From assembly GCA_029934755.1 (NCBI GenBank), contig JAOZLQ010000072.1:1-10780 (forward strand): a stretch of DNA of 10,780 bases. The letters are read 5' to 3'. The position numbers were made by a program, and so were the translations under genes. The notes under the pieces were generated by a model. That model was given only the letters and a program-made list of their open reading frames with translations. It ran no database searches and was not told the origin of the DNA. This document shows positions 1 through 7,100 of this stretch, piece by piece; positions within the stretch are counted from its first letter, which is position 1, and each line of letters opens with the position of its first letter. This stretch comes from Desulfuromusa sp. (GTDB lineage Bacteria > Desulfobacterota > Desulfuromonadia > Desulfuromonadales > Geopsychrobacteraceae).

Positions 1-78
1 GTTTCTCCTAAATAAATTTCAAACACTTATTCAATACTTGACAAATATTTTTTTATAAAACTATCTATTCCCTACCAT

Positions 79-105
79 TTGACATTGACAAAAATTAAAT
101 ATAAT
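79..105 (+). promoter_or_regulatory. Candidate sigma-70 promoter of the MshEN-receiver gene
   Basis: A perfect TTGACA (79-84) is followed after 15 bases by a perfect TATAAT (100-105). The spacing is 2 bases shorter than the ideal 17. A second TTGACA overlaps the spacer (85-90), and a third lies at 38-43 without a good -10 partner. Transcription would start near 112, leaving a leader of about 70 bases before the ATG at 181. The element is inferred from consensus only. Confidence 0.55.
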
Positions 106-140
106 GTGATTATCCAAATGATGTAGGCAACGTAATTCAA

Positions 141-158
141 CTATCAACAAATTGATAG
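141..158. repeat. Perfect 7-bp inverted repeat in the leader
   Basis: CTATCAA (141-147) and TTGATAG (152-158) are exact reverse complements separated by four bases. The repeat lies between the candidate promoter at 79-105 and the ATG at 181. It could be a small operator or a weak RNA hairpin. The arms are AT-rich and there is no following T-run, so a terminator is unlikely. Confidence 0.4.
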
Positions 159-180
159 ACTTCACTGCGAGAAAAAACTT

Positions 181-1014
181 ATGGCCAGAAAAAAAATGGG
201 TGAGATTCTGATTGATAACGAAGTTATTTCTCAAGGTGATTTAGACCAAGCATTGATGCGACAAAAAGGGACCAACAAACCAATTGGAAAAATTCTTGAA
301 GACATGGAAGTTATCCTTGAAGAGGATATAGCGAAAGCACTCTCAACCCAGTTTGGGTTCCCCCATGTAAAAAAATTCTCCCGGCATCGCTTTCCTTAAG
401 CAGTTCTTGATAAAATTGATACAGAATCAGCTCTTGCCCACCTGATTTTTCCGTTAAAAATCGACAATAAAACCCTTTATCTAGCAATGTCAAACCCTCT
501 TGATATGGCCCTACAAAGCGACTTATCATTTAAATTGGCAATGCGAATTTCTCCTTGTGTAGCCACCCCGGATGAAATAAAAACAGCGATCAAAAAACAT
601 TATTTAGCCGATATCCCGATTGACAAAGAAGATGACACTATTAATCTCCTGTTGGTGGACAATCAGGAAATTGTTCTAAATGCCGCCGAAGCAGCTTTAA
701 AAAAAGAGGGTTATGTAATCTACAAAGCTAGAAATGGTGCTGAAGGGTTAAAAATTGCAACTCAACTACATCCACATCTAATCATCACCGATATCGTCAT
801 GCCACGAATGGATGGAATTGAAATGTTTAAGGCTCTACAGGCCAACGGTGAAATCGACAATATCCCGGTTATTGCCCTCTCTGCAAAAACTTCTGCGGAA
901 GAAGAATATAATTTACTTGAGATGGGATTCTTTGATTTTATTGCAAAACCGATCAATCCAACACGCCTACTTGCTAGGGTAAAACGAGCCATTAGAGGAC
1001 AAAATCACAACTAA
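181..1014 (+). pseudogene. GspE-N/MshEN domain-receiver protein with an in-frame stop
   Basis: One continuous frame of 278 codons is interrupted only by TAA at 397-399 (codon 73). Codons 1-145 resemble the N-terminal domain of GspE/PilB/MshE ATPases, which in MshEN forms binds cyclic di-GMP. The two motif repeats begin KMGEIL and PIGKIL, and both have Glu where the usual Gly sits, so ligand binding is doubtful. Codons 153-272 form a response-regulator receiver: D160 in LLVDN, phospho-acceptor D204 in ITDIVMP, S234 in ALSAK and K256 in AKPI. The second acidic residue of the usual DD pair is Asn. There is no DNA-binding output domain. The stop falls in the middle of the first domain, and no start codon with a Shine-Dalgarno sequence follows it; the next ATG (487) has none. 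The start at 181 has only a weak GCGAGA upstream. It is probably a recent nonsense pseudogene or a base-call error, since the rest of the frame is intact. Confidence 0.75.
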
Positions 1015-1035
1015 TCAAGCGACTTTTAAGAAAAA

Positions 1036-2226
1036 CTACAACTGGAGTAAGTTTTCATTCGCAAGAGTTATTTTCTTTATACCATCGCTCGTAACTCGCC
1101 AGGTATTTTCGATTCCTACAGCACCAAGTCCAGGAAAAACTGCCTTTGGTTCAAAAGCAAAAGTCATATTTTCTTCTAGGATGTGATCATCGAAACCTTT
1201 GGCAATAAAAGGATATTCATCGACCTCGATACCTATCCCGTGACCAATAAATGAAACTTGAGCACCTGCCACGCCCATAAAATTATCCTTATAACCAAGC
1301 TCTTCTGCCAATCCATAACACTGCTGATAGATTTTCCCCCAAGTTACTCCAGGTCGAGCTAATACTTCGAGCTTTTCCTGAACTTTCATCATGTCGGCAT
1401 AAGCTAACTGTAGGGAAGCAGATAATGGTCCGATTGACACTGTCCTGGTCTGGTCAACAAGATAACCATCATAAGCCACAATAAAATCGATTATAATCGG
1501 CTCGCCTGCTGCAATAGTTTTATAACCAGAGCCCTGACCAACAGCTGGATTCAGCCCTAAACCACCCAAGGGGGCATCCAGATAAGCAGACACAGCCCCA
1601 TCGCTACCAGAAAAAATGTGACCAAAATATAGTTCTGAATTAAAACTTCTAAAACGGATAATCCCCTGGTGCCCTAATTTTCTGGCAAAGCACTCCAATT
1701 CTGCAGCAACTTCAAGGTCAGTCGTGCCAGCAACAATAACATTTTTGGCGTGATCATAGGTTTTGTCTGCAATCAAGGCAGCCTCATGCATAATCCCAAG
1801 TTCATAATCACTCTTAATTGCTCGTACCTTACGAATAAGCGGCGAAACATCTCTGATTTCAGCAGTAGGAAAAAGCTTCTGGTAACGCTGAAATTGCTGC
1901 ACCGGCAAAACATCCAACTCCATACCAATACGCTGTGGCATCGTTAAACCAATCTCTTTCAATTGGTTCGGAAGTTCTCTCATACTGGTAATTTTTTTAA
2001 TTTGCCGTAATCTAGATTCATTCCGCGCACGGTTATAATCTTTTATCACTAGATAAACTGGCTCACCCTCAGCAGGAATGTAGAGAAGTCCACGTTGAAT
2101 CGTTCCGGTGAAATAAAAAAGATCACTACTCTGAACCAAAATGACCCCGGCAATATCCTCACCTTGCATCAGTTTCTGCAACACTTGAAGACGCATGTCC
2201 AATTCACTCAAAGGAGTTATTCGCAT
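1036..2226 (-). CDS. M24-family metallopeptidase (Xaa-Pro aminopeptidase/prolidase-like)
   Basis: This 396-residue protein has the two-part build of creatinase/prolidase enzymes: an N-terminal creatinase-like domain (about 1-135) and a C-terminal pitta-bread catalytic domain (about 140-390). All five metal ligands of the M24 family are visible: D247 and D258 (11 residues apart, in IIIDF and LVDQTRT), H329 in FIGHGIG, E359 in FAFEPK and E373 in GIENTW. It is therefore expected to be an active dinuclear metal hydrolase that cleaves peptides before proline or dipeptides ending in proline, although substrate cannot be read from sequence. There is no signal peptide, so it is probably cytoplasmic. 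The ATG at 2226 is preceded by AAGGA at a suitable distance. A 260-base gap separates it from mogA upstream, so it may have its own promoter. Its 3' end converges on the broken receiver gene, 21 bases away. Confidence 0.88.
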   Translation of the reverse strand: MRITPLSELDMRLQVLQKLMQGEDIAGVILVQSSDLFYFTGTIQRGLLYIPAEGEPVYLVIKDYNRARNESRLRQIKKITSMRELPNQLKEIGLTMPQRIGMELDVLPVQQFQRYQKLFPTAEIRDVSPLIRKVRAIKSDYELGIMHEAALIADKTYDHAKNVIVAGTTDLEVAAELECFARKLGHQGIIRFRSFNSELYFGHIFSGSDGAVSAYLDAPLGGLGLNPAVGQGSGYKTIAAGEPIIIDFIVAYDGYLVDQTRTVSIGPLSASLQLAYADMMKVQEKLEVLARPGVTWGKIYQQCYGLAEELGYKDNFMGVAGAQVSFIGHGIGIEVDEYPFIAKGFDDHILEENMTFAFEPKAVFPGLGAVGIENTWRVTSDGIKKITLANENLLQL

Positions 2227-2312
2227 CGATTATTCCTTCATCTCTGTTAACAGAAATTTATTTTCAGGAGCTGAAATTTGTCATCAGTTTAGATCAAACG
2301 GGGCTAAAACTA

Positions 2313-2333
2313 TTTGCTTAAATTTTAGGCAAA
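2313..2333. repeat. 21-bp near-perfect palindrome upstream of the M24 gene
   Basis: TTTGCTTAAA and TTTAGGCAAA flank a single central base. All ten pairs match except one T/G pair. The palindrome sits about 90 bases upstream of the M24 start codon in the 260-base non-coding gap. Its symmetry and AT-rich core suit a dimeric repressor site. As RNA it would be a weak hairpin. No binding protein can be named. Confidence 0.4.
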
Positions 2334-2381
2334 GAGGAAAAAGGTACGTTATCATGGGAGCTGTATTTAGCCAATCACCAG

Positions 2382-2415
2382 TTTTACACAGTGCTATCCA
2401 CAGTCATTGTTCACA
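2382..2415 (+). repeat. Three tandem DnaA-box-like 9-mers
   Basis: TTTTACACA (2382-2390), CTATCCACA (2394-2402) and TTGTTCACA (2407-2415) each differ at one position from the bacterial DnaA box TTATNCACA. They share one orientation, start 12 and 13 bases apart, and each is followed by G. An AT-rich stretch follows immediately (about 2424-2470). This arrangement resembles ordered DnaA-binding arrays, but no box is an exact match. The rest of the 2227-2486 gap holds the palindrome at 2313-2333 and no convincing gene. I found no clear promoter for the M24 gene in it. Confidence 0.35.
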
Positions 2416-2486
2416 GCTACCTTCAACAGTTAAATATAAATATAATTCTCTATATTTTCAGTTAATTAGACAAGAAACATAGCGTT

Positions 2487-2996
2487 TTACTGCCTATCAG
2501 GAACAGCACAATCTGCGGGGTCACCGTTTAATTTTGCTAAAGCATGGGGCAGCACTGGCAACAGCACTTCAAAATTTTCCCGAGCTGCTCGAGGACTTCC
2601 TGGCAGGTTAATAATTAAAGTTTGTTGGCGTACCCCGACCACAGCACGTGACAGCATCGCCCGAGGGGTTATATTTAAACTGGCAGACCGCATGGCTTCT
2701 GCCATCCCTGTCACCTGATAATCAAGGACTGCTTGCGTTGCTTGGGGAGTAACATCTCGTGGGCTCAAACCGGTTCCTCCCGTGGTTAAAATAAGATCCA
2801 GATGTAAATCATCAACCCAGCTCTTTAGCATCATTATAATTTTATCCTGATCATCAGCAATGACTTGGTAGCGGGCAACATTTCCCAATTTTGATACCAT
2901 CTCTGCCAAAAGAACACCACTTTCATCTTCACGCTCACCACGAGAACCTTTATCCGAAAGGGTTAAAATCCCGACCCGATAACTCTCTTCTATCAT
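2487..2996 (-). CDS. mogA: Molybdopterin adenylyltransferase MogA
   Basis: This 169-residue protein of the MogA/MoaB fold adenylylates molybdopterin so that molybdate (or tungstate) can later be inserted, a late step of molybdenum-cofactor synthesis. Visible hallmarks are VGILTLSDKGSRGEREDESG near the N-terminus, the TTGGTGLSPRDVTP substrate-binding loop, and INLPGSP followed by a helical end. The MogA type is favoured over MoaB by the KGSRGEREDESG segment and the GMAEAMR...TPRAMLSRAVVG block. I chose the ATG at 2996 because AAGGAG stands six bases before it. A further in-frame ATG at 3011 has no such site. The gene follows the helical-repeat gene by 28 bases and probably shares its transcript. 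No other molybdenum-cofactor gene is in the window. Confidence 0.9.
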   Translation of the reverse strand: MIEESYRVGILTLSDKGSRGEREDESGVLLAEMVSKLGNVARYQVIADDQDKIIMMLKSWVDDLHLDLILTTGGTGLSPRDVTPQATQAVLDYQVTGMAEAMRSASLNITPRAMLSRAVVGVRQQTLIINLPGSPRAARENFEVLLPVLPHALAKLNGDPADCAVPDRQ

Positions 2997-3024
2997 TGTT
3001 AGCTCCTTCATCGCTTCAGTATAG

Positions 3025-4056
3025 TTATCGTTTTTTAGTCATCAACATCCGCCTTGCATTGTTGACAATTGCCTGTCCAACTTCACGGCTCTTAGCCAGT
3101 TCTTTGATATCTTTTTCAGACAGAAAAGTCATGTAGCGCATTGCTTTCTGCAAAGGGGTTCGAGGATGAATAATCAATGCTTTTTTCATGTCATAAAGCT
3201 TTACCCAGTCCCGATTAAGGAGGATCATCCGAATCAGTTCATCACTGCTGCTGCGATTTTTTGCCACCATCACAACTTCACCTTCAGAAATTCTTGGGTT
3301 GCTCAAAACTGCGGTATTTACTTGCTTATTGGATTCACGGATCAATAAGGTTCGCCACTCTTTATCACCAGTCAATGCCATTTTAATTTTATCAGCAACT
3401 GACATCTCCTGCAGTTCCTGGTATTTTGAGAGGCTTTCCTCCTCAATTTCTTCATCTACGAGCGAGTCATCTTCATCTTTTTCTTCCACAGTATCAGCTG
3501 CAGTGTGCTGTTCCACCACAGGTTCCAGTTCAGGAACAGCTACCGGCTCGACCCACCCAAGGCGTTGTTTTGTGACTTTATCAACGTGGATATTATTGAT
3601 AATTGCAGTTCTTAATACGTCAGTCTTCCGCAGGATTTCATCATTATGCGCAAGCATATCCAACACATCACCAGAGCTATTCTCAGCCAGAAACAATAGA
3701 CTTTTTATCCCGGTCATCCGATGCACTAATGCCGCCTGCATAACTACTGAATCGTGGTAACGCAACTTTACGATGAAATCAATGATTGATGGATGCAACT
3801 CTGCCTGGCTCAGTGCAGCTAGCAAAATCTGCGCCGGTAGCATTTTCAGGGTACTTAAAGCCTCTTCCTTAAGTTCCTGATTTTCACCATGATAAAAAAC
3901 GAACAAAACTGTGACCAGATTGTGCCCAGACATCGGTAGCGCACCACGAGCTGCAGCCAGACGGACACTATGCCCACCCCATTTGCTCATGATCCTGGCA
4001 ACTTCTGCCGGGATGACTATCTGAATCTTTTCTGCTCCTTGTTGTTTCTCAGTCAA
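3025..4056 (-). CDS. Uncharacterised helical-repeat protein with acidic linker
   Basis: I recognise this as a type of protein found in deltaproteobacteria but know of no assigned function. It has 343 residues, no signal peptide and no membrane segment, so it is probably cytoplasmic. Two helical parts flank a strongly acidic linker (about 176-209, rich in Glu and Asp). The C-terminal part (about 215-340) has short helical units with recurring spacing, such as NTAVLSNPRISEGEVVMVAK followed by SSSDELIRMILLNRDW, which resemble HEAT or leucine-rich-variant repeats. Similar units occur near 88-155 (LHPSIIDFIVKL, HDSVVMQAALV). Such repeats usually bind proteins. Translation starts at TTG. Its Shine-Dalgarno AAAGGTGAG contains the stop codon of the SPOR gene, so the two are probably translated together. 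I infer a scaffold or regulatory role, with low confidence. Confidence 0.8.
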   Translation of the reverse strand: MTEKQQGAEKIQIVIPAEVARIMSKWGGHSVRLAAARGALPMSGHNLVTVLFVFYHGENQELKEEALSTLKMLPAQILLAALSQAELHPSIIDFIVKLRYHDSVVMQAALVHRMTGIKSLLFLAENSSGDVLDMLAHNDEILRKTDVLRTAIINNIHVDKVTKQRLGWVEPVAVPELEPVVEQHTAADTVEEKDEDDSLVDEEIEEESLSKYQELQEMSVADKIKMALTGDKEWRTLLIRESNKQVNTAVLSNPRISEGEVVMVAKNRSSSDELIRMILLNRDWVKLYDMKKALIIHPRTPLQKAMRYMTFLSEKDIKELAKSREVGQAIVNNARRMLMTKKR

Positions 4057-4062
4057 AAAAAC

Positions 4063-4944
4063 TCACCTTTTTTTAATCACCTGCGTTTGTAATCCAAAAC
4101 GGGAAATGTGCGCAGCAACCTCACGGGCAGTTTGCTGATCAGCATGGAGCGCCATCAACATGGTACCTTTCATAACGGTAATACTATCAACCAGAGTAAC
4201 ATTGACCCTTTTTTTCACCAAATCATCCTGCATTTGTCGTGCTCGACTTTCCTCGTGGAAAGATCCAGCATAAACAGCCAAATTATTGTTGTCAGGTAAT
4301 AAAAATGCTGATTTTGAAACTTTTTTCAACCTTTCCAAGCGTTGACGCGCTTCTCCAGCAGGGTAAACGCCTTCTAACAAACGAATCATTGAGACTTGAC
4401 CGCGTCCCGTCCTTTTTTGCGGATGCAATCCAAGTTCCTGTAGCTGACTGACAGCCCGTTCTAATTCAACAGCATTAACAAAGGGACCAACAGTAACGAT
4501 ATAAAGTGGAACCTCATTCTCAATCACTGGAGAAACAGTGGAAGTTATTATTTCAGATTTAGAAGCTGGATTTTTTTTAGCAGCAGTCACTGCAGTTGAC
4601 AGATCGAGTTTCGGTCGTTGAGGTATAGGGAGCCTTGGTGAGACATAAAGGGCCAGTTGCGTTGCAGACGATTGCTTCACAGAAGCATTGCATAAATAAT
4701 AATAGTAGCCCATTCCCAGAAGAAGTGTGCACAACAGTAATAACAATACGAGCAGTGACCCTGAACGACCTACTTTTCCGTTTTTTACAACTTTAACCTC
4801 TTGCTCAACAATATGATCGATAGATCGCGTTTCATCTAAATCATCAAGCAGGAGCGACTCAAGCCTTTCCTGGTTATTTCCTGATCTCACAGAGCTGTCA
4901 GACCTAGCGACCGATACCGGAACTTCCCGTTCATCCACAGCCAT
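4063..4944 (-). CDS. Membrane-anchored tandem SPOR-domain protein
   Basis: This 293-residue protein begins with a charged cytoplasmic segment (1-61), then one membrane helix (about 62-84, SLLVLLLLLCTLLLG) followed by a Tyr run. A linker rich in Pro and Lys leads to two repeated alpha/beta modules of SPOR type: about 147-216 (YIVTVGPFVNAVELERAV) and 222-291 (LAVYAGSFHEESRARQM). SPOR domains bind glycan strands of peptidoglycan that lack stem peptides, often at division sites, so the C-terminus should face the periplasm. Both modules have the opening pattern of a strand, Gly-x-Phe and a helix rich in Ala and Arg; the second is the clearer match. The ATG at 4944 has AGGAG eight bases upstream. 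It lies downstream of EF-G across a GC-rich hairpin, and its stop overlaps the ribosome binding site of the next gene. A division or wall role is inferred from the domain alone. Confidence 0.8.
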   Translation of the reverse strand: MAVDEREVPVSVARSDSSVRSGNNQERLESLLLDDLDETRSIDHIVEQEVKVVKNGKVGRSGSLLVLLLLLCTLLLGMGYYYYLCNASVKQSSATQLALYVSPRLPIPQRPKLDLSTAVTAAKKNPASKSEIITSTVSPVIENEVPLYIVTVGPFVNAVELERAVSQLQELGLHPQKRTGRGQVSMIRLLEGVYPAGEARQRLERLKKVSKSAFLLPDNNNLAVYAGSFHEESRARQMQDDLVKKRVNVTLVDSITVMKGTMLMALHADQQTAREVAAHISRFGLQTQVIKKR

Positions 4945-4973
4945 TTCCCAGACTCCTATATTCTGTACGAGAA

Positions 4974-5002
4974 CCGGGACACCAGTGCAAGTGGTGTCCC
5001 GG
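4974..5002 (-). terminator. Strong GC-rich hairpin after the EF-G gene
   Basis: CCGGGACACCA (4974-4984) and TGGTGTCCCGG (4992-5002) form a perfect 11-bp stem with a 7-base loop, starting six bases after the EF-G stop codon on the minus strand. The sequence that follows (TTCTCGTAC) is not a proper T-run. It may therefore be a weak terminator, a 3'-end stabiliser or a processing site that lowers SPOR-gene expression, rather than a full stop. The SPOR start lies only 29 bases further on. Confidence 0.55.
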
Positions 5003-5008
5003 GACTTC

Positions 5009-7084
5009 TCAGTCTTTGTTCATATCTTCCAGAATCTTGGCCGTCTGATGCGTTGGCACCTCTTCGTATTTATTGAATTCCATGGAGAACATACCACGAT
5101 CTGAAGTCATGGAACGCAGTTCAGGTGCATACCTGAGAACTTCAGACATTGGCACTTCAGCCCGGATAACCTGGCTATTAGCCTGTGGCTCAACACCAAC
5201 AACCTTCCCTCGTCTGGAGTTAAGATCACCAATAACATCCCCCATACAATCATCAGGAACTGTAATCTCAATCGCCATAATTGGCTCGAGAAGAACTGGC
5301 TTACACACTTCCATCGCCTTCTTGAATGCCATAGAACCAGCGACCTTGAATGCCATTTCTGATGAGTCAACTGAATGATGGGAACCATCATACAAAGTTA
5401 CCTGAACATCAACGACCTGATTCTTAGTTAAAGGACCAGTCTTCATTGTCTCAATAATCCCTTTGTCGACTGCAGGAATATAGTTGCGTGGTATGACCCC
5501 ACCAACGACCTTGTCGACAAATTCATAACCGCTACCGCGAGGGAGTGGCTTGACCTCAATCCAGACATCGCCAAACTGCCCCTTGCCTCCGGATTGTTTT
5601 TTATACTTACCTTGAACCTGGGTTGAAAGCTTGATGGTTTCACGATAAGGAACTTTTGGTTCCCGCAAAATAACATCGGCACCATATTTACGCTTGAGTC
5701 TTTCTACTGCAACTTCAAGATGAATTTGTCCCATTCCAGAGAGAACCATTTCCTTGGTCTCTGCGTCACGGGTTATCCGCAAGGTTGGATCCTCTTCCAT
5801 CAACCGTTGCAGCCCAGTATAAACTTTATCTTCGTCCCCTTTATTCCTCCCTTCCAGAGCAAAAGAAATAATCGGTTTGAGTGGGACCAGTGGCTCATAC
5901 ATAACCTGATTTTTCAAATCACACAGGGTATCACCCGTTGCCGTAGTCTTAAGCTTAGGAACAGCAATAATATCTCCAGCAGCAGCTAAATCGATAGGAG
6001 TCTGCTTCTTTCCTTCAAGTTTAAAAATATTGCTGATACGCTCTTTTTCATCTTTGTTCGGGTTATACACAACGGTATCTCCCGACAAAGTCCCTGAATA
6101 AAGTCGCATGAGTGTCAGTTTGCCAGCATAGGGATCATTGATCGTTTTAAACACCATTGCAGAAAAAGGTTCGTCTTCACTTGGATGTCGCTCAACCGAC
6201 TCATCAGTAAATGGCTTAACCCCGATCTGAGTTCCCTTGTCGACCGGCGATGGCAGACAAGCCACCACATAATTAAGAAGTTGACGCACCCCGATATTTG
6301 CAGTTGCACTACCGCATAACACCGCAGTAAAAACACCTGTCAAGGTTCCTTCGCGCAGGCCAAACAATATTTCTTCTTCGCTTAAGACCTCCCCTTCCAG
6401 ATATTTTTCCATCAAATCATCATCAGCTTCAGCAACAGCTTCAAGCAGTTGTTCGTGCAGACGTTCTGCTTCATTTTGGTATTCCGGCGGGATATCGACT
6501 TCGTCAAAGGTTCCTTTACCATCAAATTGATAGATCTTGGCCTTCATTCGTACCAGGTCAATGATCCCTTTAAAATCTTCCTCAGCACCAATCGGCATGG
6601 TCACAACCACAGCACGAGCACCAAGAGATTTTTCCATATCATCAACGGCTTTCAGAAAATCAGCACGTTCTTTATCCATTTTATTAACAAAAGCAATTCT
6701 GGGAACTTCAAAAGAGTCACACCACTTCCAAATCTGCATAGTCTGAGACTTGACCCCGGAGATAGCCGAAACAATTACCACTGCACCACCAAGCACTCGC
6801 AAACAACGACGGGTATCATGCAAAAAGTTACTGACCCCAGGAGTATCAACAATATGCAGGCTGTGATCGTTCCATAGACAATGGTTCAAACTGGCACTGA
6901 GCGTCGCTTTACGTTTAATTTCTTCTTCCTCAAAATCCATTGAAGAGGTGCCGTTATCGACTGTCCCCAAGCTATCAGTCATACCCGTATTAAATAAGAT
7001 CGCCTCAACCAGCGAAGTTTTACCGGCACTGTTATGTGCCACAATTCCAAGGTTTCTCAATTTTGTTGTATCGTACTTACCCAT
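5009..7084 (-). CDS. fusA: Elongation factor G paralogue (EF-G II type)
   Basis: This 691-residue translational GTPase has full EF-G length and all five domains. Nucleotide motifs are the P-loop AHNSAGKT (16-23), switch I RKAT (58-61) in place of RGIT, DTPG (80-83), NKMD (134-137) and GSA (258-260). The residue after DTPG is Val84 where EF-G normally has the catalytic His (DTPGH), and the P-loop Asp of AHIDAGKT is Ser. Domain IV is well kept, including GGVIPRNYIPAVDKGI (528-543), DGSHHSVDSSE (566-576) and the domain V segment around 600-626. Canonical EF-G drives ribosomal translocation, and with RRF splits ribosomes; paralogues with changed GTPase centres have narrower or unknown roles. The ATG at 7084 has AAAGGAGA five bases upstream. 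The frame is open to 7156, but that extension lacks a ribosome binding site and would add 24 non-family residues. The symbol denotes the family; this is probably not the housekeeping copy, which normally lies beside rpsG and tuf. Confidence 0.9.
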   Translation of the reverse strand: MGKYDTTKLRNLGIVAHNSAGKTSLVEAILFNTGMTDSLGTVDNGTSSMDFEEEEIKRKATLSASLNHCLWNDHSLHIVDTPGVSNFLHDTRRCLRVLGGAVVIVSAISGVKSQTMQIWKWCDSFEVPRIAFVNKMDKERADFLKAVDDMEKSLGARAVVVTMPIGAEEDFKGIIDLVRMKAKIYQFDGKGTFDEVDIPPEYQNEAERLHEQLLEAVAEADDDLMEKYLEGEVLSEEEILFGLREGTLTGVFTAVLCGSATANIGVRQLLNYVVACLPSPVDKGTQIGVKPFTDESVERHPSEDEPFSAMVFKTINDPYAGKLTLMRLYSGTLSGDTVVYNPNKDEKERISNIFKLEGKKQTPIDLAAAGDIIAVPKLKTTATGDTLCDLKNQVMYEPLVPLKPIISFALEGRNKGDEDKVYTGLQRLMEEDPTLRITRDAETKEMVLSGMGQIHLEVAVERLKRKYGADVILREPKVPYRETIKLSTQVQGKYKKQSGGKGQFGDVWIEVKPLPRGSGYEFVDKVVGGVIPRNYIPAVDKGIIETMKTGPLTKNQVVDVQVTLYDGSHHSVDSSEMAFKVAGSMAFKKAMEVCKPVLLEPIMAIEITVPDDCMGDVIGDLNSRRGKVVGVEPQANSQVIRAEVPMSEVLRYAPELRSMTSDRGMFSMEFNKYEEVPTHQTAKILEDMNKD

Positions 7085-7100
7085 GAATCTCTCCTTTTCA

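Noticed and set aside
397..399. Recoding of the internal stop as selenocysteine or pyrrolysine
   Set aside because: The codon is TAA, whereas selenocysteine uses TGA and pyrrolysine TAG. No supporting RNA structure was seen.
2195..2482. A 95-codon plus-strand open frame across the gap upstream of the M24 gene
   Set aside because: It starts inside the M24 gene on the opposite strand, has no Shine-Dalgarno sequence, and its product has a low-complexity, non-family appearance. The region is better explained as non-coding with palindrome and DnaA-box-like elements.
2227..2486. A replication origin
   Set aside because: No exact DnaA box, no neighbouring dnaA, dnaN or other origin genes, and genes on the right are transcribed toward the site. 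Kept only as a DnaA-box-like array.
3299..3760. A 153-codon plus-strand open frame opposite the helical-repeat gene
   Set aside because: Its Ser-rich run is the complement of the acidic linker codons; it has no ribosome binding site.
6449..6877. A 142-codon plus-strand open frame opposite EF-G
   Set aside because: It is antisense to well-conserved EF-G codons and resembles no family; the open frame is a by-product of the EF-G coding sequence.
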